NCBI GenBank assembly: GCA_022653215.1
Contig: JALCSJ010000055.1
Coordinates: 1-12,080 of the forward strand
Direction: 5' to 3'
DNA length: 12,080 nt
Origin: Acidaminococcaceae bacterium
GTDB lineage: Bacteria; Bacillota; Negativicutes; Acidaminococcales; Acidaminococcaceae
Position numbers and translations under genes: made by a program. The notes below the pieces were generated by a model, which did no database searches, had not been told where the DNA came from, and saw nothing but the letters and a program-made list of their open reading frames with translations. Below, one piece after another: positions 5,239-12,080 of this stretch (the stretch's first letter is position 1; each line of letters begins with the position of its first letter).

Positions 5239-7146
5239 CTATTGCTCAGTACCCGGTTGTGGCTCCACAGCAGCCACAGTTGTTGCTTCTTCCTGGTTTG
5301 CTTCCACCGGTTTCGGTGCATTGGGATCTTCACCCTTTAGGATATGCATGAATTCTTCACCGGTAATAGTTTCTTTAGCCAGAAGATACTTGGCCAGTTC
5401 ATCCATTTTGTCCCGATGCTTGGTAATAATTTCTTTAGCCATGTTGTGAGCCTGTTTAATAGTGGCAAATACTTCATCATCAATTTTAGCCGCCGTTTCA
5501 GGTGAACATGCCAGGGAGGTGTCCCCGCTCAAATAAGCGTTATTTACAGTTTCCAAAGCTACCATATCAAACTGATTGCTCATACCATAGCGAGTAACCA
5601 TGGCTCTGGCCAGCTTTGTTGCCTGTTCAATATCATTGGAAGCACCACTGGTTACAGTATTAAAAATAACTTCTTCGGCACTGCGTCCCCCCGTCAGAGT
5701 TACAATCTTGTTAAACATTTCATCTTTACTCATGAGCAGGGTTTCTTCCTGAGCCACTTGCATAGTATAGCCCAAGGCTCCCGAGGTACGGGGAATAATG
5801 GTGATTTTATGTACCGGCGCAGAGTTTTTCTGTTCCGCTGCTACCAGAGCATGACCGATTTCGTGATAAGCAATAATCTTCTTTTCTTTTTCAGGAATTA
5901 CAGCGCCCTTTCTCTGAGCACCGGCAATTACCACTTCCACAGACTCTTCCAAATCTTCCTGAGCCACATTGCTTCTACCCATACGGACAGCTCTCAAAGC
6001 CGCTTCGTTCACAATATTGGCCAAATCCGCACCTGAAGCTCCGCTAGTCGCTAAAGCAATACTCTTAAAATCAATACTTGGCTCCATAACCACATCATGA
6101 GAATGAACCTTAAGAATTGCTTCACGGCCTTTCAGGTCAGGCAATTCCACCGGAATACGCCTATCAAAACGGCCCGGTCTCAGCAGGGCTTTATCCAGGA
6201 CTTCCGGCCGGTTGGTTGCTGCCAAAATAATTACACCTTTGCTGCCATCAAAACCATCCATCTCAGCCAAAAGCTGATTCAAAGTCTGCTCTCTCTCGTC
6301 ATTGCTGCCGAACTGACCATTATCACGCTTTTTGCCGATGGCATCAATTTCATCAATAAAAACTATACAGGGTGCTTTTTCCTGAGCCTGTTTAAACAAG
6401 TCCCGCACACGTGCAGCGCCCATACCCACGAACATTTCTATAAATTCAGAACCGGAAATGGAGAAAAACGGCACTTTTGCCTCTCCTGCCACTGCCTTTG
6501 CCAACAAAGTTTTACCTGTACCGGGAGGTCCTACCAAAAGAGCGCCTTTAGGCATAGTTGCGCCGATTGCCGTATATCTTGATGGGTCATGTAAGAAATC
6601 TACCAGTTCACGCAAAGCATCCTTTGCCTCGTCTTGACCGGCAACATCGGCAAAAGTTTTACCGCTTTGAGCTTCTACATAAATTTTAGCATTACTCTTA
6701 CCAAAACTCATGAAATTATTGCCGCCGCCACCCATTTTAGGCAGCAGGAAACGCATAATCAGTTGCCCTATAAAGAAGAAAATAATAAATGGTAAAATCC
6801 AGTTGTTAAATATTTTAGACAAAGGTGATTCTTCTTTAGGAACAACCTGAGAAAATTCCACCTTGGCTTTCATAAGCCGGTTGACCAGTTCGGGGTCCTC
6901 CACCCGTCCTGTTACATAAATCACGTCTTTATCATTATCCTTGCATAAAAGAGCTATTCTGTCTTTAGTAATTTCTACCTTGGAGCCCTTTCCTGCATCT
7001 ACCATTTGCAAAAAATTAGTGTAAGACACCTCATTAACTTTTGTTTGAAAAAATAGAGGTGAAATGATTGTATTGATAAACATTATTAATAGCAAAGCTC
7101 CGATATAGTAATAGATCAGAGGTTTTCTAGCATTTTTCTTATCCAT
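5239..7146 (-). CDS. ftsH: ATP-dependent zinc metalloprotease FtsH
   Basis: The 635-residue membrane-anchored AAA+ protease degrades misfolded membrane proteins and selected regulators. Two membrane segments (about 11-33 and 115-135) flank an extracytoplasmic domain. The AAA+ domain has Walker A GPPGTGKT (206-213), Walker B IVFIDEID (261-268), the pore loop FVGMG (239-243) and the second region of homology ATNRPEVLDKALLRPGRFDRR-type segment (310-330) with arginine fingers. The protease domain has the zinc motif HEIGH (428-432), where HEAGH is more usual, and a likely third ligand Asp505 in SNDIEQA. The C-terminal tail (about 606-635) is Pro/Glu-rich and probably disordered. Length is normal. 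The ATG at 7146 has AAAGGAG about 13 bases upstream, a somewhat long spacing. The gene is monocistronic: the nrdD terminator is upstream and a bidirectional terminator downstream. Confidence 0.98.
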   Translation of the reverse strand: MDKKNARKPLIYYYIGALLLIMFINTIISPLFFQTKVNEVSYTNFLQMVDAGKGSKVEITKDRIALLCKDNDKDVIYVTGRVEDPELVNRLMKAKVEFSQVVPKEESPLSKIFNNWILPFIIFFFIGQLIMRFLLPKMGGGGNNFMSFGKSNAKIYVEAQSGKTFADVAGQDEAKDALRELVDFLHDPSRYTAIGATMPKGALLVGPPGTGKTLLAKAVAGEAKVPFFSISGSEFIEMFVGMGAARVRDLFKQAQEKAPCIVFIDEIDAIGKKRDNGQFGSNDEREQTLNQLLAEMDGFDGSKGVIILAATNRPEVLDKALLRPGRFDRRIPVELPDLKGREAILKVHSHDVVMEPSIDFKSIALATSGASGADLANIVNEAALRAVRMGRSNVAQEDLEESVEVVIAGAQRKGAVIPEKEKKIIAYHEIGHALVAAEQKNSAPVHKITIIPRTSGALGYTMQVAQEETLLMSKDEMFNKIVTLTGGRSAEEVIFNTVTSGASNDIEQATKLARAMVTRYGMSNQFDMVALETVNNAYLSGDTSLACSPETAAKIDDEVFATIKQAHNMAKEIITKHRDKMDELAKYLLAKETITGEEFMHILKGEDPNAPKPVEANQEEATTVAAVEPQPGTEQ

Positions 7147-7178
7147 ATTTTGTTGATATCTCCTTTCTTCATATTGAT

Positions 7179-7189
7179 ATTATATTATA
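7179..7189 (-). promoter_or_regulatory. Likely -10 region of ftsH
   Basis: Two overlapping perfect TATAAT hexamers lie on the minus strand (7189-7184 and 7184-7179), about 35 bases before the start codon. No convincing -35 is visible at 16-18 bases from either, so the exact promoter is uncertain. Confidence 0.45.
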
Positions 7190-7300
7190 ACACATAAGCA
7201 ACAAATTTACTCACACTGAATAGCCGCAAAAAAATTTCTTTTCCCGGATACAACTGTACGGAGCCAAAAGTCTTACTGGCCGGCAGCTTGACTCTTCAGT

Positions 7301-7338
7301 TAAAACATAAAGGCGTTGGCTATAGCCAACGCCTTTAT
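7301..7338 (-). terminator. Terminator of nrdD
   Basis: A perfect 32-base palindrome (7307-7322 with 7323-7338, arm core AAAGGCGTTGGC) starts 9 bases beyond the nrdD stop. On the minus strand it is followed by GTTTTA. In RNA the central TATA forms the loop. Confidence 0.85.
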
Positions 7339-7347
7339 TAAATTCAA

Positions 7348-9717
7348 TTATTTGCTTTCCGCATACTTTCGAATATTGGAAGCATTAACATATCTTTCTA
7401 TATCTCCGTGTTCCACGGTAATCAACGTAGGAGCACTCATAACTTTAAATTGTCTTACCAGTCCTACATTTTCATCTGCATTGATGACCTTATATTTCAC
7501 ATTGGCATCATCCAGGAAACTCTTAGCCATCTTACAGTTGGGACAAGTCTTAGTAGTGAAAAGCAGAATTTGATCTTCTTGAGCTCCTTCTCTCACAACT
7601 TTGGCTTTACCTTCTTCATCCTGAGGTCCGGAGTGAGTCAGTTTGGAATTAGGAACATCATATAACTTACGTTCTTTGAATTCTTCTGCCTTACCATCAT
7701 TCCAGTTCTTCACAGGACGATAGTAACCGGTAATACGGCTGTAAACTTCAGTTTCTTCGCCGCAATCAGGACATTTGTAAACTTCTCCGGCAATATAGCC
7801 ATGGTTCTTGCAAACAGAATAAGTAGGAGACAAAGTGTAATAAGGAAGTTTGTAATTAGAAGCAATCTTTTTTACTAATTCTGCTGCCGCTTTCCAGCTA
7901 GGTAGCTTTTCTCCTAGGAAAGCATGGAATACTGTTCCTGAAGTATACAATGTTTGTAAACCATCTTGAATGTCCAAAGCAGAGAAAATGTCATCAGTAG
8001 CTCCAACAGGTAAATGAGAGCTATTTGTATAATAAGGAGTCTTGCCGTGTTCGCTGGCAGTAATGATATTAGGATATTTTTCTACATCATGCTTAGCCAG
8101 GCGATATGCGGTAGATTCAGCAGGAGTAGCTTCCAGATTGTACAGGTCGCCGTATTCTTCCTGATAGTCTGATAATCTTTCTCTCATGTGGTTCAATACT
8201 TCTTTAGTGAACTGCTGAGCCTTTTCATGAGTCAAATCTTCTTTAATCCATTTAGCATTTAAGCAAGCTTCGTTCATGCCAACCAAACCAATCGTGGAAA
8301 AGTGATTATCAAAGTTAGCAAGATATCTCTTGGTATAAGGATAAAAACCTTCTTTTAACAGACGGGAAATAACTGTTCTCTTTGTTTTCAAAGAACGAGC
8401 GGAAATATCCATCATCTTATCCAGACGTTTATAAAAATCTGCTTCGTTAGCTGCCAAATAACCGATACGAGGCATATTAATAGTAACAACGCCTACACTG
8501 CCGGTGCTTTCGCCACTGCCAAAGAAACCGCCTGATTTCTTTCTTAATTCTCTCAGATCTAGACGCAGACGGCAGCACATACTACGCACGTCGCTAGGCT
8601 CCATATCACTATTGATATAATTGGAGAAATAAGGAGTGCCATATTTAGAAGTCATTTCGAAAAGCAGCTTATTGTTCTCAGTTTCAGACCAGTCAAAATC
8701 TTTAGTAATAGAATAAGTAGGAATAGGATATTGGAAACCACGACCATTAGCATCGCCTTCAATCATAGTTTCAATAAAGGCTTTGTTAACCATATCCATT
8801 TCTTTCTTGCAGTCTTTATATTTAAAGTTCATTTCTTTGCCGCCTACGATGCAGTTCATTTCTGCTAAATCGTTAGGAACGGTCCAATCTAAGGTAATAT
8901 TGGAGAAAGGAGCTTGGGTACCCCAGCGAGAAGGAGTATTCACACCGAAAATAAAGGTTTCGATGCATTTCTTAACTTCTCTGTAGGATAAATTATCTAC
9001 TTTAACAAAAGGTGCCAAATAAGTATCAAAGGAAGAAAATGCCTGAGCCCCGGCCCATTCATTCTGCATAATACCCAAGAAGTTTACCATTTGGTTGCAC
9101 AAAGAAACCAAGTGTTTAGCAGGAGCAGAAGTAATCTTGCCGGCTACACCGCCCAAACCTTCTTGAATTAATTGCTTCAGAGACCAGCCTGCGCAATAAC
9201 CTGTGAGCATGGACAAATCATGAAGATGTATATCAGCATTCTTGTGTGCGGCTGCTACTTCAGGATCATAAATCTCGCTAAGCCAGTAGTTAGCAGTGAT
9301 AGCGCCGGAATTAGAAAGAATCATACCACCTACAGAATAAGTAACAGTGGAATTTTCCTTAACACGCCAGTCAGTAACGTTTACGTAGCTGTCTACAACT
9401 TTCTTGTAGTCAAGCAAAGTGGACTGCATATTGCGGACCTTTTCTCTTTGCTTTCTATATAAGATATAACTCTTAGCTACATCAGCATAATCAGCAGAAA
9501 TCAAAACATCTTCTACACTATCCTGAATATCTTCAACAGCGACTACATCATTTTTAATCTTTTTTTCAAAATTGGCAGTTACCCTTAAAGCCAATAGATC
9601 AATGATGTCATCGTTGTATTTTCTTTCTACTGAGTCAAATGCTTTGCGGATGGCGGTACTGATTTTAGATATATTAAAATCTACTACTTTACCATCTCGC
9701 TTCGTTACTTTATACAT
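7348..9717 (-). CDS. nrdD: Anaerobic (class III) ribonucleoside-triphosphate reductase with a C-terminal redoxin domain
   Basis: This enzyme reduces ribonucleotides to deoxyribonucleotides without oxygen, using a glycyl radical installed by NrdG. The 789-residue chain has an N-terminal ATP cone for allosteric control (about 3-92), a catalytic domain with Cys175 (GYCAGW) and a Cys pair 381-382 (SMCCRL), a zinc-site pattern C636-x2-H639 and C649-x2-C652, and the glycyl radical motif RITGY with Gly664. After a linker (about 686-712) comes a glutaredoxin/thioredoxin-like domain (about 714-786) with the redox motif CPNC (725-728) and a SAPT cis-Pro loop (761-764). Many NrdDs use formate as reductant and others a redoxin; a fused redoxin points to the second type. 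The ATG at 9717 follows AAAGGGG by 9 bases. Its own strong promoter and paired NrdR boxes precede it, although nrdG lies just upstream on the same strand. Confidence 0.97.
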   Translation of the reverse strand: MYKVTKRDGKVVDFNISKISTAIRKAFDSVERKYNDDIIDLLALRVTANFEKKIKNDVVAVEDIQDSVEDVLISADYADVAKSYILYRKQREKVRNMQSTLLDYKKVVDSYVNVTDWRVKENSTVTYSVGGMILSNSGAITANYWLSEIYDPEVAAAHKNADIHLHDLSMLTGYCAGWSLKQLIQEGLGGVAGKITSAPAKHLVSLCNQMVNFLGIMQNEWAGAQAFSSFDTYLAPFVKVDNLSYREVKKCIETFIFGVNTPSRWGTQAPFSNITLDWTVPNDLAEMNCIVGGKEMNFKYKDCKKEMDMVNKAFIETMIEGDANGRGFQYPIPTYSITKDFDWSETENNKLLFEMTSKYGTPYFSNYINSDMEPSDVRSMCCRLRLDLRELRKKSGGFFGSGESTGSVGVVTINMPRIGYLAANEADFYKRLDKMMDISARSLKTKRTVISRLLKEGFYPYTKRYLANFDNHFSTIGLVGMNEACLNAKWIKEDLTHEKAQQFTKEVLNHMRERLSDYQEEYGDLYNLEATPAESTAYRLAKHDVEKYPNIITASEHGKTPYYTNSSHLPVGATDDIFSALDIQDGLQTLYTSGTVFHAFLGEKLPSWKAAAELVKKIASNYKLPYYTLSPTYSVCKNHGYIAGEVYKCPDCGEETEVYSRITGYYRPVKNWNDGKAEEFKERKLYDVPNSKLTHSGPQDEEGKAKVVREGAQEDQILLFTTKTCPNCKMAKSFLDDANVKYKVINADENVGLVRQFKVMSAPTLITVEHGDIERYVNASNIRKYAESK

Positions 9718-9768
9718 TTATTCTCGCCCCTTTGAGTTAATTAATAGTGATTATCGGTTGCATTATTT

Positions 9769-9797
9769 ATTATAATCGTATATATATTCCTTGTCAA
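9769..9797 (-). promoter_or_regulatory. Consensus promoter of nrdD
   Basis: The minus strand has a perfect -35 TTGACA (9797-9792), a 17-base spacer and a perfect -10 TATAAT (9774-9769). Predicted start is near 9762, giving a leader of about 45 bases. Such a strong promoter would need a repressor, in keeping with the NrdR boxes just upstream. Confidence 0.85.
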
Positions 9798-9804
9798 GAG
9801 AAAA

Positions 9805-9852
9805 ATACAACATCTTGGATTTGCTTTTATTTGTGAGCACAACATATTGTGT
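9805..9852 (-). promoter_or_regulatory. Tandem NrdR boxes of nrdD
   Basis: Box 9837-9852 (GCACAACATATTGTGT) matches the NrdR consensus acaCwAtATaTwGtgt at 14 of 16 positions, and box 9805-9820 (ATACAACATCTTGGAT) at 11 of 16. Their offset is 32 bases, about three helical turns, the classic arrangement. The proximal box ends 7 bases from the -35 hexamer. NrdR represses ribonucleotide reductase genes when dATP is high. Confidence 0.8.
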
Positions 9853-9866
9853 TTTTACATAACAAA

Positions 9867-10559
9867 TTACATGCCCCGAATTTCCACTTTTTTCAAGGTT
9901 TTTCTAAGAATTTTAGCAAATTTCTCCATTTCAGCCTTTTTATATCCGGAAAAACCTGACCCTATTATGTCACCTGAATCTACAAATCCTTGAAGAAAAT
10001 ATGGAGAATCAGGACTCAGCCATTGACCGATTTTTACAAAATCTTCTTCACTGTGGAGTTCTTTGACTACTGTAGTGCGAAATTCATAGGGAACTGTACC
10101 TTCCATAAGCAAAGCAGCGCTTTGTTCCATTCTTGCTAAGTCGATTTTATCCGTTCCACTGGTCTTAAAGTAATTTTCTTTGGAGTTTTTTATATCCATA
10201 GCTACATAGTCTACCAATTTTTGGTCCACAAGAGACTTTAGTGTCTCAGGGTAACTGCCATTAGTATCCAGCTTTACTAAAAAGCCCATTTTTTTAATTC
10301 TGCTGATAAATTCTTCTATATCAGGCTGAATCAACGGTTCACCACCGGAGACACAAACACCATCCAGGAGGCCCTTACGTCCCTCTAGGAAGGAGAAAAA
10401 CTCCTCTACCGGCAACACATCCTGTTCATTAGGATTAACTACCAGCGAAGCATTATGGCAGAATGGGCAGCGAAAATTACAGCCTCCCGTAAACACAGTA
10501 CAAGCCATTCTTCCTGGGAAATCCAACAAAGTCAGTTTTTGCAGTCCTAAAAGCTTCAT
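9867..10559 (-). CDS. nrdG: Anaerobic ribonucleotide reductase activating protein (radical SAM)
   Basis: The 230-residue radical-SAM enzyme uses reductive cleavage of S-adenosylmethionine to place the glycyl radical on NrdD (Gly664). The [4Fe-4S] motif is CNFRCPFC (C27, C31, C34), followed by the SAM-contacting SGGEP (71-75). The opening LGLQKLTLLDFPGR and the length match the NrdG2 type (TIGR02495-like) rather than the shorter E. coli NrdG. An in-frame ATG exists at 10622, but the ATG at 10559 has AAAGGACGG 8 bases upstream and begins exactly where family homology begins, so I chose it. The gene precedes nrdD by 149 bases on the same strand; no terminator is seen between them, so some readthrough into nrdD is possible. 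Confidence 0.95.
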   Translation of the reverse strand: MKLLGLQKLTLLDFPGRMACTVFTGGCNFRCPFCHNASLVVNPNEQDVLPVEEFFSFLEGRKGLLDGVCVSGGEPLIQPDIEEFISRIKKMGFLVKLDTNGSYPETLKSLVDQKLVDYVAMDIKNSKENYFKTSGTDKIDLARMEQSAALLMEGTVPYEFRTTVVKELHSEEDFVKIGQWLSPDSPYFLQGFVDSGDIIGSGFSGYKKAEMEKFAKILRKTLKKVEIRGM

Positions 10560-10672
10560 AAATCTTACCGTCCTTTGTAATAATATCTTCTCTAGTTTAA
10601 TGCTCAGCAAAGAAAAAAGCAATCCGCCAAAACAATCATTTTTGCAAAGGCGTCTTTTGGTTAATTAATTTA

Positions 10673-10701
10673 TTGCCAAAGCTGCAATATTATGATATTA
10701 T
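10673..10701 (+). promoter_or_regulatory. Promoter of the tRNA-Gly gene
   Basis: -35 TTGCCA (10673-10678), a 17-base spacer and -10 TATTAT (10696-10701), 20 bases before the mature 5' end. It overlaps the possible divergent nrdG promoter. Confidence 0.6.
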
Positions 10702-10713
10702 TCTTAGTGTCAA
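10687..10713 (-). promoter_or_regulatory. Possible promoter of nrdG
   Basis: The minus strand has a perfect TTGACA (10713-10708) and TAATAT (10692-10687) at a short 15-base spacing. This would give a leader of about 120 bases before the ATG at 10559. The short spacer makes the call weak. Confidence 0.25.
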
Positions 10714-10720
10714 TTTTTAT

Positions 10721-10794
10721 GCGGACATAGTTCAGTGGTAGAACGAAAGCTTCCCAAGCTTTAGATGCGGGTCCGATTCCCGTTGTCCGCTCCA
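10721..10794 (+). tRNA. tRNA-Gly (anticodon CCC)
   Basis: The 74-base cloverleaf has encoded CCA: 7-bp acceptor stem GCGGACA/TGTCCGC, 4-bp D stem GTTC/GAAC with GG in the loop, 5-bp anticodon stem AAAGC/GCTTT with loop TTCCCAA (anticodon 10753-10755), and T stem GCGGG/CCCGT. The body resembles E. coli glyU. The T loop is TCCGATT instead of the usual TTCGATT, so position 55, normally U modified to pseudouridine, is encoded as C (10773). The first T-stem pair is G-U. It decodes GGG. Confidence 0.93.
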
Positions 10795-10862
10795 TAAGCA
10801 GCTTGCCGATTCGCTCACGAGCGACCGTGGAACTTTATTAGAAGAAAAAGTAACAAGTAATC

Positions 10863-10899
10863 AAATAGGCATTCTCGAATTATCGAGAATGCCTATTTT
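10863..10899. terminator. Bidirectional terminator between tRNA-Gly and the toxin gene
   Basis: A perfect 16-bp stem (10863-10878 with 10883-10898) with a 4-base loop, followed by a T tract on the plus strand (10896-10899). The complementary side gives TTT on the minus strand. It lies 68 bases after the tRNA and 20 bases beyond the stop of the convergent toxin gene. Confidence 0.8.
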
Positions 10900-10918
10900 G
10901 GTGCAGGAGTCTCATTTT

Positions 10919-11320
10919 TTATTTAACATACTTTTTTATGAAATCTGCCGGTGTTAATATTTCCGGTCTATCTATGTCTACATCACAAAAATCCTTATCC
11001 CCAGTAACAAAGATATCCACATCATCAATAACAGCCGTATATAGCACTGGATAATCACAAACATCTCTAATTTGAAATAGCGATGTATTTATTTCTTCAG
11101 GCGTATATACAAGTTCATAACTCAGCCTAGATAACAATCTATCTACGCTTTTCGTTTTATTCGGAAATTTTCTTTCCATTACTGCTTTAAACTCTTCTAG
11201 AACAAACGATGATAATACCAATTTATGTTTATTGAATATGTGCTCCATCATCTTGTTCATTTGTTGGTTAGGAAATAAAAGTAGAGATATTAATACGTTG
11301 GTATCCATCATTATTCTCAT
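10919..11320 (-). CDS. PIN-domain toxin (VapC-like, COG1569-type)
   Basis: The 133-residue protein is a PIN-fold, probably Mg-dependent, RNase. It opens with MDTNVLIS (acidic residue Asp6), has the second acidic position at Glu42/43 (LEEF), and the later acidic cluster RDVCDYPVLYTAV (85-97), DDVD (99-102) and TGDKDF (106-111). This spacing matches the 'putative toxin component, PIN family'. VapC-type toxins cleave specific RNAs, often initiator tRNA or rRNA; the target here is unknown. The start is one base after the stop of the AbrB-type gene, so translation is probably coupled. It is likely one operon with that gene and autoregulated by the complex. Confidence 0.88.
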   Translation of the reverse strand: MRIMMDTNVLISLLLFPNQQMNKMMEHIFNKHKLVLSSFVLEEFKAVMERKFPNKTKSVDRLLSRLSYELVYTPEEINTSLFQIRDVCDYPVLYTAVIDDVDIFVTGDKDFCDVDIDRPEILTPADFIKKYVK

Positions 11321-11321
11321 G

Positions 11322-11579
11322 CTATTTTACCGCTCTTTCTTTGCGAATTTTTTTCACCAGAACGGTCACGTCATCTGCAGAACTAAGGCCCGCTTGTTTG
11401 GCAGAGCCCGCAAAATCCCTTTGTGCCTCTTTCAATGTTGCCATAGAAGAATTTATTATGATTATTTTTCCCGCTTCTTCTACAAAAAGCAATTTATCTC
11501 CCGCTTTAATGCCTAATTTTTCCCGGATTTCTCTTGGTATAGTAATTTGTCCTTTGGTAGTAACTTTTGCCAATTCCAT
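11322..11579 (-). CDS. AbrB/MazE/SpoVT-type antitoxin (VapB-like)
   Basis: The 85-residue protein has an N-terminal swapped-hairpin AbrB DNA-binding domain (about 3-47): KVTTKGQITIPREIREKLGI followed by GDKLLFVEEAGKIIII. The charged C-terminal half (about 48-85), with SADD and a basic tail, probably wraps the PIN toxin and neutralises it. It is the first gene of the pair, as usual for type II modules. The ATG follows AAGGAGG (11594-11588) by 8 bases. A 9-bp tandem repeat just upstream could be its operator. The closely linked PIN gene supports an antitoxin role over a global regulator. Confidence 0.88.
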   Translation of the reverse strand: MELAKVTTKGQITIPREIREKLGIKAGDKLLFVEEAGKIIIINSSMATLKEAQRDFAGSAKQAGLSSADDVTVLVKKIRKERAVK

Positions 11580-11603
11580 AACCTGTGCCTCCTTCGCAAT
11601 GTA

Positions 11604-11621
11604 TTCCTTACTTTCCTTACT
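11604..11621. repeat. Perfect tandem 9-bp repeat TTCCTTACT x2 upstream of the antitoxin gene
   Basis: Two adjacent identical copies end 25 bases upstream of the antitoxin start codon (minus strand AGTAAGGAA twice). The spacing of about one helical turn and the position between promoter area and gene would suit an operator for the antitoxin-toxin complex. It could also be a simple duplication of a ribosome-binding-site-like sequence. Confidence 0.45.
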
Positions 11622-11685
11622 ATCAGTTTATCATATTTTTACATCTTTGCATAGAGAAGCATAAAAACTTCAACAACATTTGGCT

Positions 11686-12080
11686 CTAGAATTTTAATTG
11701 CAAAGCTGCCAAGTCCGCTTTCATGATAGCAACTTTGTCAGTTACTTCTGCTGCAAAGGCTCCATCTTTAATAGAGCCAACGTTAATTTCCACGTTGTAA
11801 ACAGCCGAATAAAATGCCGCATGAGCGCACACTATAGCTACTTTGGCATCGCTGGCTGCATTGGGGTTTCCCACAGTCAGAACTTTTTGGGCCAATTTCA
11901 TAACCGGCAGACAATGTTCTGCCACTGTTAAAGGTAACATAGTTGCACCCTTAGTAGCCTCTTGAATAGCTCCCGATCTGATTTTCTTTTCTTCATCTGT
12001 AGCTTTAGGCATTTTGAATGCTGCCATGATTTTCGTGAAAGCTTCCGTATCAGCATCAATAGCTGTTACGAAAAAGCGTT
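11686..12080 (-). CDS. Cyclodeaminase/cyclohydrolase family protein (FchA/FTCD C-terminal type), partial at 5' end
   Basis: About 130 residues are visible, running off the right edge of the window; an internal ATG at 12027 is not the start, because the frame continues upstream as TAIDADTEAFTKIMAAFKMP. This 'D-D-T-EAF-K-M-AF-MPK-T-EEK' segment and the following EAT-GA...P..VAEHC region are typical of the helical formiminotetrahydrofolate cyclodeaminase / methenyltetrahydrofolate cyclohydrolase family. These enzymes convert 5-formimino-THF to 5,10-methenyl-THF, or hydrolyse the latter, in histidine or purine fermentation and one-carbon metabolism. The complete family domain is about 200 residues, so roughly a third is missing. 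Whether it is a stand-alone enzyme or fused to formiminotransferase cannot be told. The stop is followed by no clear terminator before the antitoxin gene on the same strand. Confidence 0.88.
   Translation of the reverse strand, partial: RFFVTAIDADTEAFTKIMAAFKMPKATDEEKKIRSGAIQEATKGATMLPLTVAEHCLPVMKLAQKVLTVGNPNAASDAKVAIVCAHAAFYSAVYNVEINVGSIKDGAFAAEVTDKVAIMKADLAALQLKF

Noticed and set aside
10560..10622. Longer NrdG with 21 extra N-terminal residues
   Set aside because: The extension lacks a ribosome binding site and family similarity, while the ATG at 10559 has a good site at 8 bases.
10685..10700. Possible NrdR box before nrdG
   Set aside because: About 8 of 16 matches and no second box; the AT-rich bases are explained by the tRNA and nrdG promoters.
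10795..10862. Small hairpin TCGCT-CACG-AGCGA after the tRNA (10811-10824), considered as a second RNA gene or attachment site
   Set aside because: No cloverleaf, no repeat of the tRNA 3' end elsewhere in the window, and no integrase; it is probably just the tRNA trailer.

Overview
The window looks like a chromosomal stretch of an anaerobic, low-to-moderate GC Firmicute. A member of the Negativicutes (for example the Phascolarctobacterium/Acidaminococcus group) is my best guess, but this is inference. The grounds are the class III (oxygen-sensitive) ribonucleotide reductase NrdD with its radical-SAM activase, a cyclodeaminase of folate/histidine fermentation metabolism, strong AAGGAGG-type ribosome binding sites, extended -10 promoters and typical Firmicute terminators. 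There is no sign of phage, insertion sequence, CRISPR array or origin.

Left part (1-1400). Bases 1-55 hold nothing I can assign. A LysM-domain secreted or anchored small protein, resembling the SOS division inhibitor YneA, is on the minus strand with its own terminator. Its 343-base upstream region is unusually rich. It has two minus-strand promoters, a LexA-like box just downstream of the gene-proximal -10, and a tandem pair of NrdR-like boxes around the upstream promoter. Beyond a terminator lies a secreted protein of unknown function (minus), divergent from the next gene.

Centre-left (1400-5230). A MocR/GabR-type regulator (GntR winged helix plus aminotransferase-like domain) has Arg where the family normally has the PLP-binding Lys. 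It is followed on the plus strand by a two-gene unit encoding a secreted protein and a large helical, cytoplasmic protein of unknown function. This unit converges on ftsH at a strong bidirectional hairpin.

Centre-right (5230-10720). On the minus strand lie ftsH (membrane AAA+ zinc protease), nrdD (class III ribonucleotide reductase with an N-terminal ATP cone and a C-terminal glutaredoxin/thioredoxin-like domain with CPNC) and nrdG (its activase). nrdD has its own consensus promoter behind a tandem NrdR box pair with the same 32-base spacing as the pair upstream of the LysM gene. The deoxynucleotide-sensing repressor NrdR (not encoded here) may therefore act on both nrdD and a cell-division or cell-wall gene.

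Right part (10720-12080). A tRNA-Gly(CCC) on the plus strand has C at the usual pseudouridine-55 position. It shares a terminator hairpin with a convergent VapBC-like toxin-antitoxin pair (AbrB-type antitoxin, PIN-domain toxin). The window ends inside a cyclodeaminase/cyclohydrolase gene (minus), which is truncated by the window edge.
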